Source: Hypomyces perniciosus
Taxonomy: Eukaryota; Ascomycota; Sordariomycetes; Hypocreales; Hypocreaceae
Length of the DNA: 64,000 nt
Reading direction: 5' to 3'
Assembly: GCA_008477525.1 (NCBI GenBank)
Contig: SPDT01000013.1
Coordinates: forward strand, 47,501-111,500
This document shows, piece by piece, positions 46,091 to 56,536 of this stretch (its first letter is position 1; each line of letters opens with the position of its first letter). The notes beneath the pieces were generated by a model that had not been told where the DNA came from, searched no databases, and was given only the letters and a program-made list of their open reading frames with translations. The position numbers and the translations under genes were made by a program.

Positions 46091-47869
46091 ATGGTCTGTC
46101 TGCATCTCCATCTCTACCTCGCCTCTAAGACCATGCACAACACAGACAGAGACGCCATGGCTTCAGAGAGCGACGACGAACAGAAGCCCGTCATTATTGT
46201 CGGCGGCGGCTTGGCCGGCCTGGTTGCTGCCTTTGAACTTTCGGAGCGCAATGTCCCTACCATTATCATCGACCAGGAAAATGCCAACAGCCTCGGAGGA
46301 CAGGCGTTTTGGTCCCTCGGCGGCCTCTTCTTGGTCGACTCGTCCAATCAGCGCCGCATGGGCATCAAGGACTCTCGTGAGCTGGCGATGCGCGACTGGT
46401 TTGGCTCTGCTCAGTTTGATCGCGAGGAAGAGGATTTTTGGCCGCGGCAATGGGCCAAGGCGTTTGTTGACTTTGCGACAGATGAGTTTGAGGACTACGT
46501 GAAAGCTCGGGGACTGGGATTCGTGTACAATGTGGGATGGGCAGAGCGGGGCGATGGCACTGCCAACGGCCATGGCAACTCCGTGCCGAGGTTCCACATT
46601 TCCTGGGGAACGGGACCGGAGGTCGTGCGAATCTTCCGAGAACCTGTTGAGAAGGCGGCGGAGAAGGGCATAGTGCAGTTCAAGTTCCGGCACGTGGTGG
46701 ACGACTTGATCGTCGATGAGAAGACGGGCAGGGCGATTGGCGTCAAGGGGCGAATCCTGGAAGAGGATGATTCCCCGAGAGGTGTCAAGACATCGCGGAA
46801 CGTGGTCGACAAATTTGAGTTGTATGGATCAGCCGTTGTCGTCTCCTCAGGCGGCATCGGAGGCAACGTCGATGCTATCAAAAAGGCGTGGCCCGTCGAA
46901 AGACTGGGCCCCAAGGTGCCCGAGCACTTCGTCGTCGGTGTCCCGGCCCACGTCGATGGCCGCATGATTGGCATTGCAGAAACATCCGGTGCCAACATCG
47001 TCAACCGTGACAGAATGTGGCATTATGTCGAGGGATTGCACAACTGGAACCCAATTTGGCCTGGACACGGCATCCGTATCCTCCCCGCGCCGTCCTCCCT
47101 CTGGCTCGACGCCACCGGCACAAGACTTCCACCCGCATTATTCCCCGGAACGGACACATTGAACACGTTAAAGAACATCTGCAAAACAGGCTACGACTAC
47201 AGCTGGTTCATCCTGGATCAGTCAATTATTGCACGGGAGTTCGCTCTCTCTGGCTCAGAGCAGAACCCAGATATCACGGGCAAGAGCATTTGGCAGATGC
47301 TCACCAACAGAATCTTCAGCAAGAAGGGAACTCCTCAAGTTCAAGCCTTCCAAGAACACGGCAAAGATTTCGTCGTCCGAGATAATCTCAAAGATTTAGT
47401 AGAAGGCATGAACGAACTAGCAAAGGGGCGAGGGCCGATGCTCGAGTACGAGAAGATCAAAGAGGTTGTTGAGGCCCGCGACGGTCAGTTCGACAATCCT
47501 TATTCCAAGGATGCACAAGCCATGCTCATCAACAACGCGAGAACGTACTGGCCCGACAAACGCAGTCGTGTTGCCGTGCCGCATCGTCTGCTGGACCCTG
47601 CACATGGGCCCCTGATTGCAGTTCAGTTGAACTTGCTCAGCCGCAAGACTCTCGGTGGTATCGAGACGAACCTGCAGAGCAATGTGATGAGAGCCGATAA
47701 GACGCCATTCCCGGGGCTATACGCTGCGGGCGAGGTGGCAGGATTTGGTGGAGGAGGTGTCCATGGCTACAACTCACTTGAGGGAACGTTCTTGGGAGGA
47801 TGTATCTTCTCAGGGCGGGCGGCCGGCCGGGCGATTGCGGATGAGCTTTTAGGACCAGCCAAGCAGTGA
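46091..47869 (+). CDS. FAD-binding dehydrogenase (fumarate reductase/KstD-like fold)
   Basis: Single exon, 592 aa if started at 46091; the ATG at 46157 (MASESDDEQ, good context GCCATGG) gives 570 aa and is equally plausible. The N-terminal FAD motif is VIIVGGGLAGLVAAFELSE, followed by GGQAFWSLGGLF. The C-terminus has GLYAAGEVAGFGGGGVHGYN and LEGTFLGGCIFSGRAAGRAIA, the hallmark of flavoprotein dehydrogenases in the fumarate reductase/3-ketosteroid dehydrogenase group. Fungal and bacterial members are mostly uncharacterised, so the substrate is unknown. No signal peptide is convincing. It converges with the O-methyltransferase gene. Confidence 0.9.
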   Translation: MVCLHLHLYLASKTMHNTDRDAMASESDDEQKPVIIVGGGLAGLVAAFELSERNVPTIIIDQENANSLGGQAFWSLGGLFLVDSSNQRRMGIKDSRELAMRDWFGSAQFDREEEDFWPRQWAKAFVDFATDEFEDYVKARGLGFVYNVGWAERGDGTANGHGNSVPRFHISWGTGPEVVRIFREPVEKAAEKGIVQFKFRHVVDDLIVDEKTGRAIGVKGRILEEDDSPRGVKTSRNVVDKFELYGSAVVVSSGGIGGNVDAIKKAWPVERLGPKVPEHFVVGVPAHVDGRMIGIAETSGANIVNRDRMWHYVEGLHNWNPIWPGHGIRILPAPSSLWLDATGTRLPPALFPGTDTLNTLKNICKTGYDYSWFILDQSIIAREFALSGSEQNPDITGKSIWQMLTNRIFSKKGTPQVQAFQEHGKDFVVRDNLKDLVEGMNELAKGRGPMLEYEKIKEVVEARDGQFDNPYSKDAQAMLINNARTYWPDKRSRVAVPHRLLDPAHGPLIAVQLNLLSRKTLGGIETNLQSNVMRADKTPFPGLYAAGEVAGFGGGGVHGYNSLEGTFLGGCIFSGRAAGRAIADELLGPAKQ

Positions 47870-48157
47870 GAATTATTAAAAGAGGAGTTTACGGCAGCTG
47901 CAAGCGGAAGCTTGAGGAGTAATCGTCCACGCGGTGACACTCGAGAACGACTGTCGCACGTTGTAACACCACCAGAAGGAGATGGTGTTGGAACCCAGAA
48001 CCGCTGCAGGTGGTTACTGGATACGAGTCAGGAACATGGTATGATATGAATGCTTCACCATGGGAGAAGCTGTATTTTGAGTGTCTTTTATGATTTTGAA
48101 TCCATGACGCCTTTGGAATCAACAGCGATCCCTCTCCTCTGTGCCTTTGTTTCCCAT

Positions 48158-48892
48158 TCAATTCTGCGGCAGATAGACCAAAATCTCTAGCCCATTGTTA
48201 TACGGCACCGTCAGGTTGATGAAGCCGCTCTCTGGACTCCGAGTGTACTCGAAGAATTCTTGATAGCCCTCTGCCGCCGAAATAGTGTTATCGGCAATGA
48301 CGATTGCCCCGGGACGCATCTTGGTCTGAACAAGCTTCAACATTGACATTATCACATCGGTCCAGACTGTATCACTGTTAACCTTTACCGTTCCAACAGG
48401 TCAAAGGGAGAGTGCCATACTATCCAGCAAAAGGAAATCCACATCCTCCAAATCCTCCTTCAGCGTCTCCCGCAAGTCACCCTCCCGCAGATCAATCACA
48501 CCACTCACACTCTCTCCGCACTGCTTCCAATACTCCCTCGCCCTCGCCGCCTTCGTAGGCTCATGCTCCGTGGCAACCACCTTGGCAGGCTTACCCCCAG
48601 AAGCAGCGTTCGCAGCAGCAGCCAGGGCGAGGTAAATAGTGCTCACGCCAAACGACGTGCCCGCCTCGACGATGGTGCGCGCGTTGATGGCTCTGCACAT
48701 GGTGTACACGAACTGCGCCTTGTCTTTGTCCAGGGCGATGAACTTGTCGCGCATGTTGTTGTGGATGTCGGTGACGAAGTCGGCTCTCGTTAGGTGGCGC
48801 TCTTGGTCGAGAGATTGGGCGTGGAGTTGGTCGAGAAGGGTGAGGATGTGCTGTGGCACGCCTTGCATGGTGTTGGCTGCGGGAGGAGACAT
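48158..48892 (-). CDS. SAM-dependent O-methyltransferase (family 3, CCoAMT-like)
   Basis: Exons 48421-48892 and 48158-48366, with a 54-bp intron (GTATGG..ATACAG), give 226 aa. The join restores the conserved core VDFLLLDIWTDVIMSMLKLV. Motif I, IVEAGTSFGVSTIYLALAAA, binds S-adenosylmethionine. HEPTKAARAREYWKQCG and DLREGDLRETL form the cofactor pocket, and RPGAIVIADNT is the usual strand after motif IV. It is cytosolic. Relatives methylate catechol-type hydroxyls with a divalent metal; the acceptor here is unknown. An FAD dehydrogenase converges on it, but no synthase is nearby. Confidence 0.88.
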
Positions 48893-49760
48893 GGTGGATG
48901 GCTTGATCTGCTGTGGTGGTCTGAAAGTCAGAGGCTATGAGACCTACGAGAAGTCCCCCCCTATATATACCTCTTGAATTGACAAGTTGATGAGTCTGTT
49001 GAGTCATACAGATGAGTGAACGTGAATAGCTTGGAAGCTTGATCGTCCACGGAGCGCCGATTCGGCCGAGTGCGGAATGACTCCGTCTCTGGAGAACCGG
49101 AGATGCAAAAACGAGCCATGCAATGCGATTATAGTCGCCTTTAGCCCGTGTGATATGGTGGAACATCACAGTAATTGGACAAATTATATGACTCCGCACT
49201 CCATACTCTACCTGGTGTATTTGTTGGTTTATATGCACAAAGCCTTAAAGAGAGTGTGGGGTTTGCACGGCCATGAATCTTCTCGGATCCACACGAAATG
49301 CCTATTTCCGTCGGTTCGCGTACTCGGCAATGACCGCCAGATTATCTCATCTGATAATATGACCAAAGCCTTTCTTGTATTGGTTATATCCGTATTGGTT
49401 ATATCCGTATTGCTGTATATCAGGTCATCAAGAAGTGGCCGATAGCCTGTAACGTGGAGCATTCCTGGGATTACACATGCACTCTTATACGCGCGACCGG
49501 CGGAGATGCAGGAAAAAGCGTCAAGTCTTCGGCATATTCGATCCAAATCCTCATGTAACTTCGGTGATGCTCACATCTCCTTCCCGTAAACAGTTGCGCC
49601 TGTGCAACGTTTCTAATCTATGTACCACAGGTTCATAAGCTATCCTGACAAATGCATAATGCGACATAAAGACATAAAAGAAGAAAACAAAGTAGCTGAG
49701 CCATAACCGCCCATTCACTATGCCAACTTCATAAAGAACACAAGGGAATTCCCTGTCAAA
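48893..49760. other. Intergenic, no gene seen
   Basis: Promoter of the O-methyltransferase on the left and 3' flank of the phospholipase C on the right. A 15-bp unit GTATTGGTTATATCC is repeated in tandem at 49378-49407, with a degraded third copy after it; each unit carries an ATTGG (CCAAT-box complement). Confidence 0.6.
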
Positions 49761-51759
49761 TCAGTAGCTCACACTGTAGGCCTCCCAGTACCCGAGTCCA
49801 CCCTGAAGTGTGACAGAGCTGTGGCTTCCCTTGCCGTTTACCGACAGATACTTCGTCGTGCCCTTCACTTGGAAAGCATACCCCTTGCTCGCAGCAAAGA
49901 TAACAGTAAGGACAATAGCCTTACTCTCTTCAGTGCACAATTTGCCGCCCTGGCATATGTACTGCTTCTTGCTAGAATCAGAAATGACGAAATCAGCACC
50001 GCCAATGACAACAGCATGAGCGATCCAGCGCTGAGAGACACTCTCGTGCTTGGAAGTCGCTCTGCTTAGGCCAATGTTATGCCCCCAGGTACTCTGGGAA
50101 AGAGCCAGGCCGTTCATCTCAAAGACAAGGTACCGACCCTCCGTCAGCATACCTCTCATAGGCTTGAATCCCTTCTCAGCCTGACTTGCAACATCAGAGA
50201 CGGCGCCACCATCAGTGTAAGGAACCGGCGGGCGAGTCTTGGAATACAAAGACTGACAGTACGATGAGCCGTCATAGACGCCACTTGAGTCCGTGTGAGG
50301 CGCTGGCGGAATGGGAAGCTCAGGGATGGAGTAGTCTGAGTTCTCAAAGTCAAAGGCATCCGTGAGATCAGACATGTGCTCGCGACGCCATTGAACCATT
50401 TGGTTGGTATGTACGTTGCGGCCCTTGGCAGCCTGCCACCTCTCAATGAAGAGAAGCTGAGAGTTGTGGTCACTATGGGCGGTAAAGACACCACCATTCC
50501 TGGTCCACGGAGAGATGATGTAGAATGGCAGACGGAAGCCAGGGCCGACAAAAGTATAGCCATTCTGTTTGTATGGGTCATCAATCCATTCTTGGGTAGT
50601 TCCAGGAGGAGATCGGTAGGGATTGACGTGGTCAAACCAACCACCAGTTTCGTCATAAGAGACGATCAGGGCTGTCTTGTTATACTTCGGAGAGTCAACA
50701 ACGGCCTTGGCAATCTTGTGCTGCAGCCAAGCACCATCATGGGGAGAGTAAGGGGGATGTTCTGAAAGTTCGGTAGGGCCTATGATGTAAGAGATCTCGG
50801 GAAGAGTTCCATTGGCAGCTTGCTTATAGAAGGTATCAAGAGTAAGACCCTTTATGCCCTTGTTATACAGGTGCGAGCCAGGCTCAGCGGTCTGGAACTG
50901 CTGGAACCAGGTATACGGGTTGTCATCAAAGTGGTCAGCATCCTGGTACACTTGCCAAGTAGTTCCAGCCTGCTCATAGAACTCTGCAGCAGTCTTCCAC
51001 TTTAGAGGGAAGCAATTGAAGCCACCTTCGTCGCAACCGGGCGTCTCATTGTTGTCGATGTAAGGGTTGCCGCCCTGGTCGGGAGTTTGTAACCCGCCAG
51101 GAACATTGATGGTGCCAGAAATCCAGGTAGCTCGGTTAGGGTCAGTTGAGGTCACGACAGATTCCTGGAATAAATGTTAGATGGGTCACCAAGGTCAAGA
51201 TGGCAGCCGACTATACCTGGTACATATCTCCAATGACCCAGTTGTCGGCCAAGGCAAACTGAGTGGGAAGATCCTGACGCTTGTAGAAGCCAATGCTCCA
51301 AGGGGTATTGTTCACGGCCCAGTGATTATTAGCACCAAAGTTCCAAGCGGCGTGGTTTTCTTGCCAGCCATTACTGCCGGCAACCATGCACTGGGTAGCC
51401 TCGGACCAGTTGCCACCAAGGTAGTTGAGATACCAAGGAGTCACATACTTGGCTTTCGTAGTCATTTGAGTATCCGTCAACTGGTTCCAGACAGGAACCC
51501 CATCGTTCATCTGAAGATTGGCATCATTGAACCCACGAACACCAGCCATGGTGCCAAAATAGTGGTCAAAGGCACGATTTTCTGCCTCATGAAGTTAGCC
51601 GGTCCAAGGTTCCGGCACAGGAATATGTCCTTGTACGTACATACCTTGCATGAAAAGGACTACATGGTCGAGGTCTTTCAAGCTGCCAGCATTTGTAAGG
51701 CCGATAATTGAGAACAGAGCTGCCGAGACGGGCAACCTCGAGTTCCGACGTACAGACAT
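49761..51759 (-). CDS. Secreted phosphatidylcholine-type phospholipase C / phosphoesterase
   Basis: Exons 51645-51759, 51217-51581 and 49761-51164, with introns of 63 and 52 bp, give 627 aa. Residues 1-24 form a signal peptide. ENRAFDHYFG (39-48) is the metal-site signature of the phosphoesterase family that includes bacterial non-haemolytic phospholipase C and acid phosphatases. HPPYSPHDGAW, SYDETGGWFDHVNPY and HSDHNSQLLFIE carry further metal ligands. The last 150 residues are a beta-rich C-terminal region (GRYLVFEMNGLALS, FAASKGYAFQVKGTTKYLSV). It should cleave phosphodiesters of lipids outside the cell, possibly for phosphate supply or host contact. It is divergent from the multicopper oxidase. 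Confidence 0.92.
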
Positions 51760-52511
51760 GTTTGATCGGTAACGGAGAAGCTACAGAGCTGAATGCCACA
51801 AAATCCCTTTTCCATCCCACACCGAGGAGGGGGGGAACAGTTGCTCTTCTAGTACTCCGTATTTCCTACATGTATATCAGTATGCCCGACCAGGTCTCAG
51901 TCCCTCGTGCAACCAGAGGATCCTCATGACCGAACCTGGGGCGGGATTTGTTTCTCTCGATGCAACATCACATCACTATCGCACGTAGTATCTCCATTTC
52001 GGTTAGAAGCCGACTCCTCAGATAAGGAACAAACACCGTCATTTTCCCGGGACTTTTTGACCCACAGTTGGTGATAGAAAGAAGCAAGGGGTATATGTCT
52101 CAAGGAGGGGGATCTCATCGCAACCCTTGCACGAAAAATAACATCATCGATTCGCACTCCGTAAACTGGCTCATCCCTCCCGGATCGTATGATCGCGACA
52201 GCTAAATCTGCAAAGAGTGGAACTGAGCGGCCCGAAATGAGGTGCAAGTAACAGAATACCAATCGCAATGGAACGATGGCCCCCGTGATTGCAGCATCGC
52301 GGGTCTATCTGCAGGTCACGTCGTGGTGGTCCCAAAAACAGTCCAATTGCCGATCCGCACGTGCTGGTCAGTGCTGCAGGTGAACTGCCGATCATCTCCG
52401 TGGGCGGCTGCGCTTCATATAACCAGGGATGGTTTTTGGTAATGAGCCATAGGTGTTTGCTTGTCGATGATCCATCATGTTGTTCTTCCCCTTCTCTGAA
52501 AGAAGAGTCTT
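51760..52511. promoter_or_regulatory. Divergent promoter, phospholipase C / multicopper oxidase
   Basis: No gene is supported in 752 bp. One TACTCCGTA lies at 51853-51861. Both flanking genes encode secretory-pathway enzymes, so shared control is plausible but unproven. Confidence 0.4.
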
Positions 52512-54591
52512 ATGGGCAAACAGTCCGGAACCGGCAGACCTCACACGAGACCAAGTGCAACGATGAATCTCCAAGACGAGAGCCATGACCCCTTGAACAA
52601 AACTGAGACGCCGCACGACGCTATTCACATAAATTTCATCAAAGATAAGAAACCCAGGCCATGGTTTCTTTCACCATGGCTTGCCTGTCTGGCCTTCACA
52701 ATATTCGCGAGTGTGGTGGCATTTCGACTTCTTGGGTCGTTTGCACATGAGCGCACTGAGGGGACACTCGCTCCCTATTTCGTCATACCCGACCATATCG
52801 GCCAACTTTCCATTCCCTTGCACCCGGCGGAGCACTCTGCAAGGGGTCCAACGACTCTGACCTTTGAGTGGAACATCACTCTAGGATGGAGAGCCCCAGA
52901 CGGAGTGGAGAAGCAGGTGTATCTTATTAACGGTATGCATGCGCCATTCAGACTTGAACAACGCCGTTCAAAAGTCACATGGATAGAAACTGACGAAATG
53001 CTGATAAAAAATACACAGGTCAGTTCCCCGGGCCAACTATCGAGGCCCGTTCTGGGGACCGGATAATTGTTCGCATTCACAATGGCCTAGAGACTGAAGG
53101 CGTCTCCCTGCATTGGCATGGTCTGCGTATGCAAGGCTTCAATGCCATGGACGGGGCCGTGGGGTTCACCCAGTGTCCTATTCCTGCCGGCGGTGACTTT
53201 GTCTATGATTTCAGGATCGGCGACGATGAGCACGGCACTTTCTGGTGGCACAGTCACTCCCAGGTCCAGAGAGGAGATGGACTCTTTGGTGGACTAGTCG
53301 TTCATCAGCCTCGTCGGGACCACGACAGCGCGCCAGGTGATGAGGCCATCCTCCTTGTGGGCGATTGGTTCCACCGCAAACAGACAGAGGTACTTGCTTG
53401 GTATGCGAATGCGGCAAACGTTGGGAATGAGCCTGTCCCAGACTCTATTCTCATCAATGGCCGTGGAAGATACAATTGCTCCATGGCTGTCCCTGCCAGA
53501 CCGGTACAATGTAGTCCTGTGACATTGGATAGCTTTCCTCCTCTGCTCCAAAGGTCAACTGCCCAAACACGACTAAGGATCATAAATACGGGGACTATTG
53601 CGGGTTTGACTTTGGCAGTCGACGGAGCCAGTCTTCAGCCGTTGGAGGTCGATGGGGGTTGCCCAGTAGACGCGCAGCCGACAGACTCCATCGGTATCCT
53701 ATATCCCGGTGAGAGGGTCGACTTGGCTCTTGGATGGAAGGAAGATCACCCTGAACCGCCGTGGTTGAATATATACCTCGATGACGAGTAAGTGCAGTAG
53801 AGCAGACACTTCAGTCTGAGCTCAAAACTAACCAAGTTAGGAACTTTGGCTTTCGAAATCCAGCCTTGAACCCAAATCACACCTTTCCCGCTCTTCCAGA
53901 GACTCTTGACGTAGTTGATGAGGGTCAAGGGCCTCCTCCATTGGAACTTGGCCATCGCCACCAGAACCTTGCCACCCTTTCCTCTACCAAAAGTTCAAGT
54001 CCAGTTATCCCCGTAAGTGCGGAAGAGACTATTGTTTTTTATCTTAAGACCCAGAAACTCTCAGTGCACGGAAACCAACCCATGGGATTCATAAATCACA
54101 CGTCGTGGCGGCCACAAGCTCCGCCGTTGCTTTCACAGAATCGCTCTTCTTGGGACTCCCGTCAATTTGTTCCATTTATTGGGGCCGGGTCAGAGCCGAC
54201 AAACGTCAAGCTTGTCCTCAACAATCTTGACGATGGTTCTCATCCTGTCCATCTTCACGGCTACTCGTTCCATGTTCTGTCATCATATCGCGCCGAGGGC
54301 CGCAACGGGTTCGGCAGCTATAACCCATATGAAACTCCAGAGGATGAATCTCCAGGGTCATGGAACCGGGACAAACCCCTTCAGAAAGACACGATTAGCG
54401 TGCCCAGAAGGGGACACGTGGTACTCACATTCATGGCAGATAATCCGGGCATATGGATGCTGCATTGCCACATGTTGGTCCATACGGGGGCGGGTATGGC
54501 GGCGGGATTTCATATTGGCGACGTGGACGACGAGGAACATGTAGATGGGTTAGATGCGTCAGTGGCGAGACTGTGTGACGCTGCCAAGTAA
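52512..54591 (+). CDS. Membrane-anchored multicopper oxidase (laccase/ferroxidase-like)
   Basis: Exons 52512-52932, 53019-53787 and 53841-54591, with introns of 86 and 53 bp, give 646 aa; Met18 (ATG at 52563) is an alternative start. A single hydrophobic segment at about 53-73, after a Lys-rich stretch, makes it a type II membrane protein with the enzyme outside. All copper sites are present: SLHWHG, FWWHSHS, HPVHLHG and LHCHMLVHTGAGM. The Met ten residues after the copper Cys fits a low-to-medium potential type 1 site. Substrates of relatives are phenols or ferrous iron; no ferroxidase-specific residue could be confirmed. It shares a promoter region with phospholipase C. Confidence 0.92.
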
Positions 54592-54826
54592 TGAGATCAT
54601 GAGACATCTGTGTATAGTACTCCGTAGTGCAAGGTTTGAATAAATTTGGCAGTGCATCATTCAACATTAATCTGTATGAGACATGGGGTATGGTTCAACT
54701 GTGAAACATCAACAAAGGGGGTATATGTAAACAACAATCCAAATACGTCGCCATCCAGATAACCAAAAAATCCAGATATCCAAAAAAAGAAAAAAAGCTC
54801 TTCCCTTGCAGGAATAAGCATGTCGA

Positions 54827-55624
54827 CTACCAAAGAGTCCAAGAATAAAGTAAAGGGAAAAGTGAAAGTATTGCCACCAATAGTATGGAGCTTGGGGAAT
54901 TCAGAGTTGATGCCATGTTCTCCTCGTTGCCAACACCCGCTGGTGCTAGCTGGCCCGACCCGGCCACAACCCTCTTGCCACTTGGATATAGGATGTTGTA
55001 CACGGGATCACCCTTAAGCGCCGTGGGCAACCCCAATGTGGTAGGACAGGCTGCTTGGTTCGCAGCCGGCCAATCCAGGGTGCATGTCTCATCAGATCCC
55101 AGGGTACATATTGAATCGAGGATGTTGTACAAGACATAGTTCTTGGCAACCCAGCTGTTGGGTTGTCCGAGGCAGCTCGCCAGAAAGTTCATGCTGTTGG
55201 CCGCGCTGAGGGGAAGCTTGTTGTCCTTTGTGTGAAGAAGACTGGCACAATTGGAAGCGTCCACGTTCTCGGTCGTCATCGCCACGGCTCCGCCTGCTGT
55301 GGGCTTGTCTGTCGCAGAATACCCTGTGTAGAGGTAGTTCCAGGCATCGTAGCTGACATCGTGTGCGCCTTGGGACTGATCGACGCGAAGGAGGTAGACC
55401 TTGCGGTTCTCGTACTCTAGAGAAACGCAGATGTTGTTGCAGTCAATGGGGTAGGGCCAGTAGGCAACTCGATCGGTGTTAACCTTGCAGCCCAGCACAC
55501 CTATCGAAGACGAGAAGCTGTCGTGGGGAGTCGCCCAGACAGTCCCACCGCGTCGGGCTGCTGCGGATAAGGCGGGTCGCGCGAATATCAGCGCAATGGC
55601 CTGTGAAAGAATGTGAAGGCGCAT
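54827..55624 (-). CDS. GPI-anchored secreted protein, conserved fungal, function unknown
   Basis: Single exon, 265 aa from the ATG at 55624; an earlier ATG at 55654 adds ten residues. MRLHILSQAIALIFARPALSAA is a signal peptide. The body has eight or more cysteines and conserved-looking blocks (YWPYPIDCNNICVSLEY, VYLLRVDQSQGAHDVSYDAW, LPLSAANSMNFLASCL, NSWVAKNYVLYNI). The C-terminus ends with a small-residue site (NSPSS) followed by a hydrophobic tail, typical of a GPI anchor. I have the impression of a widespread ascomycete surface protein with a beta-barrel core but cannot name a family. It converges with the multicopper oxidase. Confidence 0.82.
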   Translation of the reverse strand: MRLHILSQAIALIFARPALSAAARRGGTVWATPHDSFSSSIGVLGCKVNTDRVAYWPYPIDCNNICVSLEYENRKVYLLRVDQSQGAHDVSYDAWNYLYTGYSATDKPTAGGAVAMTTENVDASNCASLLHTKDNKLPLSAANSMNFLASCLGQPNSWVAKNYVLYNILDSICTLGSDETCTLDWPAANQAACPTTLGLPTALKGDPVYNILYPSGKRVVAGSGQLAPAGVGNEENMASTLNSPSSILLVAILSLFPLLYSWTLW

Positions 55625-56186
55625 CGCCATCGTCTTCGGCTTCGTCATCATCATAAGGAATGGATGCCCCGGAAAGGGCCGACCGGGGCCTGTGGATCGA
55701 AACGAGCGGCAGGCCGCACGCCTTTGCGGCGGATTGGAAGGGAATGTTTGAGTTGAAACACTCGCTGAAGGTGGAAAAGGAAAAAACGCACGACAATCGA
55801 GATGAAAATCTGGGGGAGATTGAGTGCCTGAATGCAGGGAACCTGGCTATTCCTTTCCAAGACTAGCGTCGTCAATTTCTGCAGGGGAATTTCCCTATTA
55901 GGCAGGGTACCCACGCCGTTGGAAAACGTGGCAGTCGGGTTTCCTCCACTCTTCTTCGTCCTTCCATCTCCATAAGGCTTGAATGACTCATTCTTCCACA
56001 ACAGACAGAGCTGGCATTTGGATCATATATCGGAGCATGAAAAATATTTCATTAATACCCTATTACTAATAAATCCAAAACTAAAAGTCGGTTAAAAGAA
56101 CGTGAAGGGTTCTGGGAGCATACATAATTTGTGAACAGTCTGCTAATGTCAGACAACGACCATTATCAAAATCACCCAGTATCCTC
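55625..56186. other. Intergenic, no gene seen
   Basis: Promoter of the GPI-anchored protein and the 3' flank of the next minus-strand gene. No gene is supported. Confidence 0.55.
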
Positions 56187-56536
56187 TCATTTCTTAAGAT
56201 GCAAAGCCTCCTTCACCTTGTCCATTTTGGAATGATGCTGACCCTGCTTCTGATCACCAGTGCCCGTGCCAGTACCTGTGGATGTGGATGTGGATGTGTT
56301 ATATGTGTCGCCAGTGGTGCCGGTAGTGGTGTCCTCTCCGTATGTATAGCCGAGTCCTTCATCATCGGGAGTAGTCATGGCCTGATCGCCATGAGCCTTG
56401 ACATTCAATTAGCACACCCACAACTAGAGATATTCAGATGGTCCCCAAGTACCCTTTGCTCCTCGACCTCGGCGTTGTGGATGAGGTCATGGGTTTCTAT
56501 CGCCGCCTCATCGGTAATACCGCCTTGTCCACTCAT
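56187..56536 (-). CDS. Small hydrophilic Thr/Gly-rich protein, unknown function
   Basis: Exons 56453-56536 and 56187-56396, with a 56-bp intron (GTACTT..TCAAG and a TGCTAAT branch-like site), give 97 aa. The N-terminus (MSGQGGITDEAAIETHDLIH, then EEQR) is acidic and probably helical. The middle is a Thr/Ser/Gly-rich repeat (TGTTGDTYNTSTSTSTGTG), and the end is basic (KMDKVKEALHLKK). There is no signal peptide. The composition resembles small hydrophilic stress-type fungal proteins, though no family is firmly recognised. The exon join is supported by frame and by the branch site. Confidence 0.65.

Noticed and set aside
41211..54591. Complete secondary-metabolite gene cluster
   Set aside because: There is no polyketide, peptide or terpene synthase in the window; only tailoring-type enzymes are present.
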